Shown one piece after another: positions 1 through 9,328 of a DNA stretch of 18,841 nucleotides (positions are counted from its first letter, which is position 1; the number at the start of each line of letters is the position of its first letter). Origin of the DNA: an uncultured Collinsella sp. (GTDB lineage: Bacteria; Actinomycetota; Coriobacteriia; Coriobacteriales; Coriobacteriaceae); contig UQVT01000018.1 in NCBI GenBank assembly GCA_900544465.1, positions 1 through 18,841 of the forward strand. The letters are read 5' to 3'. Position numbers and translations under genes: made by a program. Below the pieces are notes generated by a model that was given only the letters and a program-made list of their open reading frames with translations, made no database searches and was not told the origin of the DNA.

Positions 1-4
1 AATG

Positions 5-22
5 GTGTCGAGAGATAGACAC
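5..22. repeat. Small dyad (GTGTC-N8-GACAC) upstream of fabH
   Basis: GTGTC at 5-9 is the reverse complement of GACAC at 18-22, with an 8-nt spacer. No T tract follows, so it does not look like an intrinsic terminator. It could be an operator half-site pair or the tail of a structure belonging to the gene before the window. A five-base stem can arise by chance, so the call is weak. Confidence 0.3.
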
Positions 23-55
23 AATGTGAAGCCTTTGTCGCATTTGGACAATTTA

Positions 56-121
56 ATGTTAACACGTCAACAAAGACTGAAATGCGTTATCCTCTCTTGG
101 TCGATGTAAATACGTCAACAA
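56..121. repeat. Pair of 18-bp direct repeats upstream of fabH; candidate operator
   Basis: The 18-mers at 56-73 and 104-121 match at 16 positions, differing only at their 5th and 8th bases. Both end in ACGTCAACAA, and they lie 48 bp apart between start points. The second copy ends six bases before the fabH Shine-Dalgarno site. Two near-identical boxes in the leader of a fatty acid operon suggest binding sites for a regulator. The regulator is unknown: FabT or FapR family control is the obvious analogy, but the boxes do not clearly match a site I can name. I could not assign a convincing -35/-10 pair here. Confidence 0.5.
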
Positions 122-138
122 CTCAAAGGAGGTTAGTG

Positions 139-1098
139 ATGGGTTTCACGATTCTTGGAACAGGTTCGGCACTTCCTGAGCGCAGTGTTTCCAATGACGA
201 GCTGTCTGAGTTCCTCGATACCTCGGATGAGTGGATTTTTACTCGCACCGGTATCAAGAGCCGCCACGTCTGCACCACCGAGTCACTTGACGACCTTGCC
301 GTAGCGGCGAGCGAGCGGGCACTCCAGGTGTCCGGAATCGACGCGAGCCAGCTGGATCTGATCGTCTGCTCGACGACGACGGGTGACCACCTTGTTCCCG
401 CTGAGGCGTGTGCCGTTGCTGAGCGACTAGGCGCGACGTGCCCTGCCTTCGATGTCTCGGCGGCTTGTGCCGGCTTCGTATTTGCGCTCGATGTCGCCGA
501 GGGCTATATCGCCCGCAGCCGTGCCGAGCGCGTGCTTGTTGTTGCTGCCGAGCAGATGACGCGCGCGCTCGACTGGACCGACCGTGCCACCTGCGTGCTT
601 TTTGGCGATGGGGCAGGCGCCGCAGTGATTGAAGCTGGGGGAGACAGCCCCCTTGCCGTTGAGCTTTCGACGGCGCCCGACGTCGAGACGTTGCGCGTTC
701 CCGGTCTGGTCGGTACCTCGCCGTTTAAGGCTTCCGCAGATAGCGTGAGTGTGCTGTCCATGAATGGCCGCCGCGTGTTCAAGTTCGGCGTCAACGCCAT
801 CTGCGACACGGTCCATAAGCTTGCGATCGATGCGGGCATTTTGGTCGAAGACATCGATCATTTTGTATTCCATCAGGCTAACGAACGAATCCTGAGCCAG
901 GCGGTCAAGCGCCTGGGCGTGCCGGACGAGCGCGTGGTTTGCACGTTGCGCGAGACCGGCAACATTTCGAGCGCATGCATTCCGCTTGCCCTCGACCGGC
1001 TGGCAAACGCCGGTGCACTTCACACGGGCGACACCATCGCCTTGGTTGGATTTGGCGCCGGTCTGGATATAGGTGGCTATCTGCTTCGTTGGAAGTAG
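139..1098 (+). CDS. fabH: 3-oxoacyl-ACP synthase III (KAS III, FabH)
   Basis: FabH condenses an acyl-CoA primer with malonyl-ACP and so starts each fatty acid chain in the cytoplasm. The 319-residue product has the family's usual length. The KAS III catalytic triad is visible: Cys110 in SAACAGF, His245 in FVFHQAN and Asn275 in GNISSAC. The glycine-rich segment GFGAGLDIGG closes the protein, as is usual for KAS III. The frame is open from 82, but ATG 139 is chosen because AGGAGG at 127-132 lies six bases ahead and the family N-terminus begins here (MGFTILGTGSALPE). GTG 136 would sit too close to that site. It is the first gene of the fatty acid operon and is followed by acpP after 51 bases, which contain the perfect palindrome GCCCTAGGGC at 1120-1129. 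Confidence 0.95.
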   Translation: MGFTILGTGSALPERSVSNDELSEFLDTSDEWIFTRTGIKSRHVCTTESLDDLAVAASERALQVSGIDASQLDLIVCSTTTGDHLVPAEACAVAERLGATCPAFDVSAACAGFVFALDVAEGYIARSRAERVLVVAAEQMTRALDWTDRATCVLFGDGAGAAVIEAGGDSPLAVELSTAPDVETLRVPGLVGTSPFKASADSVSVLSMNGRRVFKFGVNAICDTVHKLAIDAGILVEDIDHFVFHQANERILSQAVKRLGVPDERVVCTLRETGNISSACIPLALDRLANAGALHTGDTIALVGFGAGLDIGGYLLRWK

Positions 1099-1149
1099 TC
1101 GCACATAGGAAATAAAAACGCCCTAGGGCACAACCAAAGGAGAACTACC

Positions 1150-1386
1150 ATGGCAGATCAGAAGACCTTCGAGCGCGTTTGCGACGTTATCCGCGAGACC
1201 GCCGGTCTTGACGATGTCGAGATGAAGCCCGACTCCACGCTCGAGGAGATTGGTCTCGACAGTCTGGGTACCGTCGAGATCCTCGTCGCCGTCGAGGACG
1301 AGTTTGGCATTCAGCTCGATACCGAGGAGAACCCCAAGACGGTCGGCGAGTTCGCCGATACGGTCGAGGCGGCATTGGAGAAGTAG
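1150..1386 (+). CDS. acpP: Acyl carrier protein (ACP)
   Basis: ACP carries the growing acyl chain on a 4'-phosphopantetheine arm and passes it between the enzymes encoded around it. The protein is 78 residues, small and acidic, with the classic attachment motif GLDSLGTVE. Ser38 in DSL is the modified residue. Helix I, the long loop and the acidic helix II after the serine match the ACP fold. The start is set by AAAGGAG at 1136-1142, seven bases before ATG. The last codons contain GGAG (1377-1380), which acts as the ribosome binding site of fabK, so the two genes are probably translationally coupled. The holo-ACP synthase that would modify it is not in this window. Confidence 0.97.
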   Translation: MADQKTFERVCDVIRETAGLDDVEMKPDSTLEEIGLDSLGTVEILVAVEDEFGIQLDTEENPKTVGEFADTVEAALEK

Positions 1387-1388
1387 AG

Positions 1389-2333
1389 ATGCTCAAGACT
1401 CCTCTCTGCGATCTGCTCGGCATCGAAAAGCCCGTGTTCCAGGGCGGTATGGCCTGGATTGCCGATGCTTCGCTGGCGTCCGCAGTGTCCGAGGCGGGTG
1501 GCTTAGGCATCATCGCGGCCATGAACGCCGACGCCAACTGGCTTCGCGACCAGATTCATGAGCTGCGCGCCAAGACGGATAAGCCCTTTGGCGTGAACGT
1601 CATGCTCATGAGCCCGTTTGCCGACGAGGTTGCACAGGTCGTGATTGACGAGCGAGTGCCGGTCGTCGTGACGGGTGCCGGCAATCCCGCCAAGTACATG
1701 AAGGCGTGGAACGAGGCGGGCATCAAGGTCATCCCGGTCGTTGCCTCGGTGGCGCTGGCGCGCCTCGTGGCACGTCGTGGAGCCACGGCGGTTGTTGCCG
1801 AGGGTACCGAATCGGGCGGCCATATTGGCGAGACCTCGACGATGGCACTGGTGCCGCAGGTCGTCGATGCGGTTGACATTCCCGTCGTGGCCGCCGGCGG
1901 TATTGCCGACGGCCGCGGCGTGGCGGCCGCCTTTATGCTGGGCGCCGAAGGCGTGCAAGTGGGTACGCGCTTTCTGGTCGCAGACGAGTGCACCGTCTCG
2001 GAGCAGTACAAAGAGATGGTCCTGAAGGCCAACGACACTTCAACGCGTGCGACCGGTCGCTCGACGGGACATCCAGTGCGCGCCCTCAAGAGCCCCTTCA
2101 CCAACGCCTATGCCAAGAGCGAGGGTTCCGGCGCGAGTGCCGAGGAGCTCGGTGCTATGGGAACCGGTGCGCTGCGTAAGGCCGCCAAGGACGGCAACTA
2201 CGAAGAGGGTTCGTTTTTGTGTGGACAGATTGCCGGCATGGTCAACGAGCGCCAGAGCGCACGCGAAATCGTTGACGACCTGGTCGATGGCGCCGAGCAC
2301 GTCCTGAAGGGTGCGTGCGCATGGGTGGCGTAG
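1389..2333 (+). CDS. fabK: Enoyl-ACP reductase II, FMN-dependent (FabK)
   Basis: FabK reduces trans-2-enoyl-ACP to acyl-ACP, the last step of each elongation round, using FMN and NAD(P)H. The 314-residue protein belongs to the nitronate monooxygenase-like TIM barrel family. It shows FQGGMAWIAD near residues 17-26, TGAGNP at 95-100, SGGHIG with His145 (equivalent to the catalytic histidine of streptococcal FabK), AAGGIADGRG at 168-177 and GVQVGTRF at 188-195 for FMN phosphate binding. The close resemblance to the Streptococcus pneumoniae enzyme and its place between acpP and fabD separate it from plain nitronate monooxygenases. No FabI-type reductase is present here. FabK enzymes are known to tolerate triclosan. 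ATG lies two bases after the acpP stop. Confidence 0.93.
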   Translation: MLKTPLCDLLGIEKPVFQGGMAWIADASLASAVSEAGGLGIIAAMNADANWLRDQIHELRAKTDKPFGVNVMLMSPFADEVAQVVIDERVPVVVTGAGNPAKYMKAWNEAGIKVIPVVASVALARLVARRGATAVVAEGTESGGHIGETSTMALVPQVVDAVDIPVVAAGGIADGRGVAAAFMLGAEGVQVGTRFLVADECTVSEQYKEMVLKANDTSTRATGRSTGHPVRALKSPFTNAYAKSEGSGASAEELGAMGTGALRKAAKDGNYEEGSFLCGQIAGMVNERQSAREIVDDLVDGAEHVLKGACAWVA

Positions 2334-3247
2334 CGTTTTTGTTTGCCGGCCAGGGTGCCCAGCACCCCGCGATGGGCGTCGACTTGATCGAGACATCGCC
2401 GGCGGCCGCCGAGGTGTTCGCCATTGCCGACGAGGTGCGCCCGGGGACCAGCGAGCAATGCCGGAGTGCCTCCAAGGAGGAGCTCTCGCAGACCGAGAAC
2501 ACGCAGCCGTGCGTGTTCGTTCACGACCTAGCAGCGGCTGCCGCCCTGCGTGAGCGCGGCGTGGTACCTGCCGCCTGTGCGGGATTCTCGCTGGGCGAGG
2601 TCGCCGCGCTCACCTTTGCGGGGGCGTTCGATACGCGAGCGGGCTTTGAGCTCGTGTGCGAGCGCGCGGCGCTGATGGCCGCGGCTGCCGAGCGCCATCC
2701 GGGCGGCATGCGCGCCGTCATCAAGCTCGATGCGGCGCAAGTCGAGGGCCTGGCAAAACAGGCCGGCGAGGACTGCTGGCCAGTCAACTACAACAGCCCC
2801 CAGCAGACGGTTGTGGCCGGAGCGCCCGAGGCGCTGCAGGAGCTCGACGTCCTAGTAAAAGAGGCTGGCGGCCGCGCCATGAAGGTCGCGGTGTCGGGTG
2901 CATTTCATAGCCCCTATATGGCCGAGGCGACCTGTGGCCTTGCCGCATATATTGAGGCCGGTCACGCGCCGTCCCCGTTGCTCATTCCTGTTTTGGCAAA
3001 TATGACGGCAGCGCCCTATCCGGCCGACCCGCAGGCGGCATCGGAGGTGCTGGCCAACCAGGTGAGTCATGCCGTGCGCTGGGTCGACACGCTGCATGCC
3101 CTGCAGGATCAAGGCATCGACACATTTATTGAGGTCGGCCCCGGCAAAACGCTGTCCGGCCTGGTCAAGCGTACGCTGAGCGACGTTCGTGTGTATTCGT
3201 GCGAGACGGCCGAGCAGGTCGCAGCTATTGCCGACGAGCTCGCATAG
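2321..3247 (+). CDS. fabD: Malonyl-CoA:ACP transacylase (FabD)
   Basis: FabD moves malonate from CoA to ACP, supplying extender units for FabH and FabF. The product is 308 residues from ATG 2321. Visible family motifs are FAGQGAQ (Gln11), the nucleophile elbow GFSLGE with Ser90, Arg115 in CERAALM, and His196 in SGAFHSPYM. The usual GHSLG has Phe in place of His next to the serine, a variation also found in other bacterial FabD proteins, so activity is expected. ATG overlaps the end of fabK by 13 bases. GTG 2315, two codons earlier, is an alternative because GAAGG at 2306-2310 could serve either. The overlap implies translational coupling. Confidence 0.93.
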   Translation: MGGVAFLFAGQGAQHPAMGVDLIETSPAAAEVFAIADEVRPGTSEQCRSASKEELSQTENTQPCVFVHDLAAAAALRERGVVPAACAGFSLGEVAALTFAGAFDTRAGFELVCERAALMAAAAERHPGGMRAVIKLDAAQVEGLAKQAGEDCWPVNYNSPQQTVVAGAPEALQELDVLVKEAGGRAMKVAVSGAFHSPYMAEATCGLAAYIEAGHAPSPLLIPVLANMTAAPYPADPQAASEVLANQVSHAVRWVDTLHALQDQGIDTFIEVGPGKTLSGLVKRTLSDVRVYSCETAEQVAAIADELA

Positions 3248-3277
3248 TCCACAGGGCTGTAACCCGAAAGGAATGAC

Positions 3278-4051
3278 ATGGGCAACTTGAACAATGGCGC
3301 GCTCGAGCGCAACGACTCACGTCGCGTGGCACTGGTCACGGGCGGCTCGCGGGGTATCGGCCGCGCCTGCGCTATCGGTCTGGCGGAGGATGGCTACGAT
3401 ATCGCCGTCGTCTATGCCGGCAGCGTCGATGCGGCGCGCGAGACGTGCGACGCCTGCGAGGCGGCTGGCGCCACGGCGCGCTCATATCAATGCGACGTGG
3501 CCGACCCCGCTGCCGTCAACGCGTGCGTGGAAGCGGTCCTCAACGACTTTGGCTCCATTTGGGCGCTCGTCAACAACGCTGGCATCACCCGCGATGGCCT
3601 GCTCATGCGCATGGGCGATGACGCCTTCGATCGCGTGCTCGATGTCAATCTTAAAGGAACGTTTAACACGACGCGCGCGCTCACCAAGACCTTTATGCGC
3701 CAGCGCGGCGGCTGCGTCGTCAACATGAGCTCGGTCGTGGGCCTGATGGGCAATGCTGGGCAAGCCAACTACGCTGCCTCCAAGGCGGGCGTGATCGGCC
3801 TGACCAAGGCGGTGGCGCGCGAGCTTGCGCCCCGCGGCGTACGAGTGAACGCGGTTGCCCCCGGGTTTGTCGAGACGGATATGACGGCAAAGCTCTCGGA
3901 GAAGGTGCGTACGGTAACCGAGGAGCAGATTCCCCTTAAGCGTATGGCGCGCCCCGAGGAGGTGGCCGGCGTGGTGCGCTTTTTGGCGAGCGATGCGGCT
4001 GCCTACATTACGGGTGAGGTCGTGCGCGTCGACGGCGGAATGGCGATGTAG
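3278..4051 (+). CDS. fabG: 3-oxoacyl-ACP reductase (FabG)
   Basis: FabG uses NADPH to reduce 3-oxoacyl-ACP to 3-hydroxyacyl-ACP. The 257-residue protein is a short-chain dehydrogenase: cofactor motif TGGSRGIG at 21-28, NNAG at 99-102, and catalytic Ser152, Tyr165 and Lys169 in NMSSVVG and YAASK. The C-terminal VDGGMAM is typical of FabG. About 14 residues precede the first beta strand, slightly more than in the usual 244-247 residue enzymes. They follow from ATG 3278, which has AAAGGAAT just upstream at 3268-3275. It sits between fabD and fabF with a 30-base gap on the fabD side, in the standard order for this cluster. Assignment to fatty acid synthesis rather than another SDR role rests on this context. 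Confidence 0.94.
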   Translation: MGNLNNGALERNDSRRVALVTGGSRGIGRACAIGLAEDGYDIAVVYAGSVDAARETCDACEAAGATARSYQCDVADPAAVNACVEAVLNDFGSIWALVNNAGITRDGLLMRMGDDAFDRVLDVNLKGTFNTTRALTKTFMRQRGGCVVNMSSVVGLMGNAGQANYAASKAGVIGLTKAVARELAPRGVRVNAVAPGFVETDMTAKLSEKVRTVTEEQIPLKRMARPEEVAGVVRFLASDAAAYITGEVVRVDGGMAM

Positions 4052-4090
4052 AAACCAGGGCCGAAGAACGGCTTGGATGAGGAGACCATG

Positions 4091-5338
4091 ATGGAACAGA
4101 GAGTTGCAATCACCGGTATCGGTGCCGTGTCGCCGCTCGGCAACACCGCGCTTGCCACCTGGGCGGCAATGTGTGCTGGCACGTGCGGCATCGGCCCGAT
4201 CACGCACTTCGATACCGATGCGTTTGCCGTCAAGGTGGCAGCCGAGGTCAAGGGCTTTGACAGCAACGAGTACTTTGGCAAGCGTGACGCCAAGCATCTC
4301 GACCCCTGCGTTCAGTTTGCGATGGCGGCTTCGGACGAAGCCATGCACGATGCGGGCTTTGATGTCGAAGGCGCCATCGATCGCGAGCGCCTGGGCGTCT
4401 ACGTGGGCTCGGGCGTGGGCGGCATGACGACGCTCGTCGACAACGTTCATACGATTGCCGAACGTGGGCCCCGCCGCGCATCGCCCTATATGATCGCGAT
4501 GATGATCCCCAACATGGCATCGGGCAATATCGCAATCCGCCACAAGGCAAAGGGCCCGACCCTGCCCGTGGTGACCGCGTGCGCAACCTCGGCCCATGCG
4601 GTGGGCGAGGCGTTCCGCGCCATCAAGCACGGCTATGCCGACGCGATCCTCGCGGGCGGCGCCGAGGCTGCAATTATCCCCGATGCCGTTGCGGGCTTTA
4701 CGTCCTGCCGCGCATTGACCACCAACCCCGATCCCGCGACGGCCTGCCGTCCGTTCGATGCAGACCGCGACGGCTTTGTGATGGGCGAGGGCGCCTGCGT
4801 GCTGGTACTCGAGAGCATGGAACATGCGCAGGCGCGCGGTGCGCACATTTATGCCGAGGTCGTGGGCTACGGCAACACCGATGATGCCTATCACATCACG
4901 AGTCCTGATCCCGAGGCTGCCGGCATTGCCCGCGCGATATCGCTGGCGGTGACCGAGGGCGACGTCAAGCCTTCCGAGGGTCTCTACATCAATGCCCACG
5001 GCACATCGACCAAGCTCAACGATTCGTCCGAGACGACGGGCATTAAGCGTGCGCTCGGCGAGGACGCGGCGCGCGCCGCGCACGTCTCGTCGACTAAGTC
5101 GATGACCGGCCACATGATCGGTGCCACGGGCGCCATCGAGGTCATGGCCTGCGCCATGGCGCTCGAGCAGGGCGTGGTGCCGCCGACCATTAACTACCAC
5201 ACGCCCGATCCCGCCTGCGATCTTGACTACACGCCCAATCGCGCGGTTCGCGCTGACCTTACCTGGGCGCTTTCGACCAACCTGGGCTTTGGCGGACACA
5301 ACGCCGCCATCGCGCTGCGTAGATATACGAGGAGCTAG
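4091..5338 (+). CDS. fabF: 3-oxoacyl-ACP synthase II (KAS II, FabF)
   Basis: FabF elongates acyl-ACP chains by decarboxylative condensation with malonyl-ACP. The 415-residue thiolase-fold protein has the Cys-His-His set: Cys164 in TACATSAH, His303 in NAHGTSTKLND and His341 in MTGHMIGA, with Lys336 in STKSMTGH. GEGACVLVLE and LGFGGHNA are further KAS I/II signatures. ATG 4091 is preferred because GGAG at 4081-4084 lies six bases ahead and the product begins MEQRVAITGIG as in relatives. ATG 4088 and TTG 4073 in the same frame are less likely. The sequence AGGAG in its last codons (5330-5334) is the ribosome binding site of accB, three bases after its stop. Confidence 0.95.
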   Translation: MEQRVAITGIGAVSPLGNTALATWAAMCAGTCGIGPITHFDTDAFAVKVAAEVKGFDSNEYFGKRDAKHLDPCVQFAMAASDEAMHDAGFDVEGAIDRERLGVYVGSGVGGMTTLVDNVHTIAERGPRRASPYMIAMMIPNMASGNIAIRHKAKGPTLPVVTACATSAHAVGEAFRAIKHGYADAILAGGAEAAIIPDAVAGFTSCRALTTNPDPATACRPFDADRDGFVMGEGACVLVLESMEHAQARGAHIYAEVVGYGNTDDAYHITSPDPEAAGIARAISLAVTEGDVKPSEGLYINAHGTSTKLNDSSETTGIKRALGEDAARAAHVSSTKSMTGHMIGATGAIEVMACAMALEQGVVPPTINYHTPDPACDLDYTPNRAVRADLTWALSTNLGFGGHNAAIALRRYTRS

Positions 5339-5341
5339 AGC

Positions 5342-5815
5342 ATGGATTCCAAAAGACTTGCCGAGATAGCCGATGTTATGGAGGACCGCGGCCTCACGCG
5401 CGTACGCGTTGAGGAGCCCGATGGCACCGCGGTCGAACTCGAGCGCGCGAGCGCCGCACAGCCGGTTGCCGTGCCCATGCCCATGCCGAGCGCTATGGCC
5501 GCTCCAGTTGCAGCTCCCACAGTCGCGCCTGCCGCACCGGAGCCCGCCGCGCAGACACCTGCCGCCGCACCGGAGCCCAAGGGCACCGAGGTGACCGCTC
5601 CCATGGTCGGCGTTTTCTATGCTGCCCCGGCGCCGGGCGACGAGCCGTTTGTGCACGTGGGCTCTAAGGTCAAGGCCGGCGAGACGCTCTGCATCATCGA
5701 GGCCATGAAGGTTCTCAACGAGGTAACGGCAGAGGCAGACGGCGAGGTGCTCGAGATCTGCGTGGCCGACGGCGACCTCGTGGAGTTTGGCAGCTGCCTC
5801 ATGAGGATCGGATAG
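5342..5815 (+). CDS. accB: Biotin carboxyl carrier protein of acetyl-CoA carboxylase (BCCP)
   Basis: BCCP carries carboxybiotin between AccC and the carboxyltransferase AccDA. The 157-residue protein has a short helical N-terminal part (about 1-38), a linker rich in Ala and Pro (about 39-80), and a biotinyl domain at the C-terminus. The biotin attachment motif is EAMKVLNEV with Lys123; AMKVLNE is one of several known variants of the canonical AMKM sequence. The biotin-protein ligase that would modify it is not in the window. It lies between fabF and fabZ, the order found in streptococcal fatty acid clusters, and GTG/ATG starts of fabZ follow within ten bases of its stop. Confidence 0.94.
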   Translation: MDSKRLAEIADVMEDRGLTRVRVEEPDGTAVELERASAAQPVAVPMPMPSAMAAPVAAPTVAPAAPEPAAQTPAAAPEPKGTEVTAPMVGVFYAAPAPGDEPFVHVGSKVKAGETLCIIEAMKVLNEVTAEADGEVLEICVADGDLVEFGSCLMRIG

Positions 5816-5824
5816 GTGATATCC

Positions 5825-6247
5825 ATGAACAAAGAAGAGCTTAAGGAACTGTTGCCGCATCGCGAACCGATGCTTTTGCTCGACGAGGCCGAGCTGGTGG
5901 GCGACGAGGCCCACGGCAAGATCACGATTACGGGCGACGAGTACTTTTTGCAGGGGCATTTTCCGGGAAACCCGGTGGTCCCCGGCGTGATTCAGTGCGA
6001 GATGCTCGCCCAAAACTGTTGCGTGCTGCTGATGGGCGATGAGGAAGCGCGCGGCGCGACGCCGTTCTACACGAGTCTGGACAAGGTGCGCTTTAAGCGT
6101 CCGGTGCGCCCGGGCGACACGGTTGATCTGGTGTGCACCATCACGCGTGCGCGCGGGCCGTTCCGCTTTGCGACGGGTACTGCGAGCGTCAACGGTGAGG
6201 TTTGCTGCCGCGCCGATATGTCTTTTGCACTCATGCACGAAAGTTAA
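5825..6247 (+). CDS. fabZ: 3-hydroxyacyl-ACP dehydratase (FabZ)
   Basis: FabZ dehydrates 3-hydroxyacyl-ACP to trans-2-enoyl-ACP, feeding FabK. The 140-residue hot-dog fold protein starts MNKEELKELLPHREPMLLLD. It carries the dehydratase motif GHFPGNPVVPGVIQCEMLAQ, with catalytic His45 and Glu59. ATG 5825 is chosen because AGGTGAT at 5814-5820 matches the anti-Shine-Dalgarno sequence a few bases ahead. GTG 5816, directly after the accB stop, would add three residues and is possible. No FabA or FabM is seen here, so the origin of the cis double bond in unsaturated fatty acids is not explained by this cluster. Confidence 0.94.
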   Translation: MNKEELKELLPHREPMLLLDEAELVGDEAHGKITITGDEYFLQGHFPGNPVVPGVIQCEMLAQNCCVLLMGDEEARGATPFYTSLDKVRFKRPVRPGDTVDLVCTITRARGPFRFATGTASVNGEVCCRADMSFALMHES

Positions 6248-6257
6248 GGAAGGCTTC

Positions 6258-7587
<1,330 letters not shown>

Positions 7588-7601
<14 letters not shown>

Positions 7602-9312
7602 AAAAGCGAAGACGGTCAACGTCCTCGAGGGACCGATGACCGAGTCGTGCGCCGAGTTTCCCGCGCGCCACGTGTTTATCAAGTGCCCGGAGTGCCGCCG
7701 CGTGATCGATGAGGCGCGCCTGCACGACAACCTCGAGGTCTGCCCTCGTTGCGGCAAACACTTTCGCGTGAGCGGGCGCGACCGCATGCGCATGACGATT
7801 GACGAGGGCACGTTTGAGGAATGGGATGCCAGTCTGGCGTCGGAGGACTTCCTCTCGTTTCCCGGTTATGCCGACAAACTCAAGAGCGTGAGCGAGCGTT
7901 CGGGCGAGCGCGATGCCGTTGTGTGCGGCAGGGGCAAAATCTGCGGTTGCGATACCGCACTCTTCTTTATGGATGCCAACTTTATGATGGGCTCGATGGG
8001 CTCCGTGGTGGGCGAGAAGATCTGTCGCACATTTGAGCATGCGACCGAGCTTGGATTGCCAGTTGTCGGCTTTACCGTTTCGGGCGGTGCGCGCATGCAA
8101 GAGGGCGTGACATCGCTTATGCAGATGGCCAAAATCTCTGCGGCGGTTAGGCGCCACAGCGAGGCGGGCGGCCTGTATATCACGGTGCTCACCGACCCCA
8201 CGACCGGAGGCGTAACCGCGAGCTTTGCCATGGAGGGCGATATTATCCTGGCCGAGCCCGATGCCCTGACGGCATTTACCGGCCCGCGCGTGATCGAGCA
8301 GAACATGCACAAGCGCCTGCCCAAGGGATTCCAGCGCTCCGAGTTTTTGCTGGAGCACGGCTTTTGCGATGCCGTTGTTCCGCGTGGCGAGATTGCGCTC
8401 ACGGTAGGCGAGCTGCTGGCACTGCACGAAGGGCACGCGCCCGGCCTGGGGGCACCGCATGAGATCGTGTATACGGGTCGTCGCGGCAAAAAGCTGGGAC
8501 ACTTGTTCAAGCGCTCGACCGCACCAAAAACCGCGCTCGAGATTGTCAAGCAGACCCGCTCGGCAGATCGCGCCACGGCGGGCGAGATGATCTCGCTGGG
8601 CCTGGATGGATTTGTGGAGCTGCATGGCGACCGTTACTTTGGCGACGACGCCGCCGTGGTGGCTGGCATTGGCTGGAAAGACGGGCGACCCGTGACGGTT
8701 ATCGCCGTCGAGCGCGGTACCACGACCAAAGAGCGCATGCGTCGCAACTTTGGTATGGCACATCCCGAGGGCTACCGCAAAGCGCGTCGCCTTATGCGCC
8801 AGGCCGAAAAGTTTGGTCGACCGGTTCTGTGTCTGGTCGATACTTCGGGCGCGTTTTGCGGCATCGGTGCCGAGGAGCGCGGCCAGGGCGAGGCGATTGC
8901 CCAGAATCTCATGGAGATGAGCGGCCTCAAGACGCCGATTGTCTCGGTGGTGACAGGCGAGGGCGGCTCTGGTGGCGCGCTGGCGCTGTCCGTGGCCGAC
9001 CGCATCCTGATGCTCTCGAGCTCGGCCTATTCGGTCGTGAGCCCCGAGGCCTGTGCGTCGATCCTGTGGAAGGATACCGAGCGCGCGAATGAGGCCGCCG
9101 AGGCGCTTAAGCTCACGGCCCCCGATCTGTTGGCGCTCGGCATCATCGACGGCATTGTTGACGATAGGGGCCTGTCGCATGAGGAGATCGCCGGTGCCGT
9201 CATGTCCTCGGCATTTGATGCCTTCGATACGCTTGGGCAGCTCGACGACGCGACCCTCACAAACCTCCGCTACGAAAAGTACCGCGCAATCGGTCGATAC
9301 CGCACGATGTGA
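7588..9312 (+). CDS. accDA: Acetyl-CoA carboxylase carboxyltransferase, fused beta (AccD) and alpha (AccA) subunits
   Basis: This 574-residue protein should transfer the carboxyl group from biotin to acetyl-CoA. Its N-terminal half is AccD: a zinc ribbon with Cys33, Cys36, Cys52 and Cys55, then the crotonase-like core (GFTVSGGARMQEG, TDPTTGGVTASFAMEGD). From about residue 310 it becomes AccA: TALEIVKQTRSADRA, GFVELHGDRYFGDD, VTGEGGSGGALALS, and the ending LRYEKYRAIGRY typical of AccA. The usual leading helices of AccA look shortened at the junction near residues 285-310. There is no stop or frame change between halves, so it reads as a real fusion. ATG 7588 follows GGGG (7577-7580); ATG 7594 is an alternative. 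Separate subunits are the rule in Firmicutes and enterobacteria. Confidence 0.93.
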
Positions 9313-9328
9313 CAAAGGGACAGCCCGC

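Noticed and set aside
30..75. Sigma-70 promoter for fabH
   Set aside because: -10-like TAATGT and -35-like TTTGTC or TTGGAC sequences exist, but no pair has acceptable spacing, so no promoter was called.
82..138. Earlier ATG for fabH
   Set aside because: It has no Shine-Dalgarno site, contains a copy of the direct repeat, and adds residues not found in FabH; ATG 139 is far better.
6039..6257. Upstream extension of the accC frame
   Set aside because: It overlaps fabZ, is Arg/Ala-rich and not family-like, while ATG 6258 has a good ribosome binding site and the canonical AccC N-terminus.
9053..9328. Upstream extension of the permease frame inside accDA
   Set aside because: The added 92 residues are not membrane-like and overlap a confident gene; good start sites exist at 9329 and 9353.
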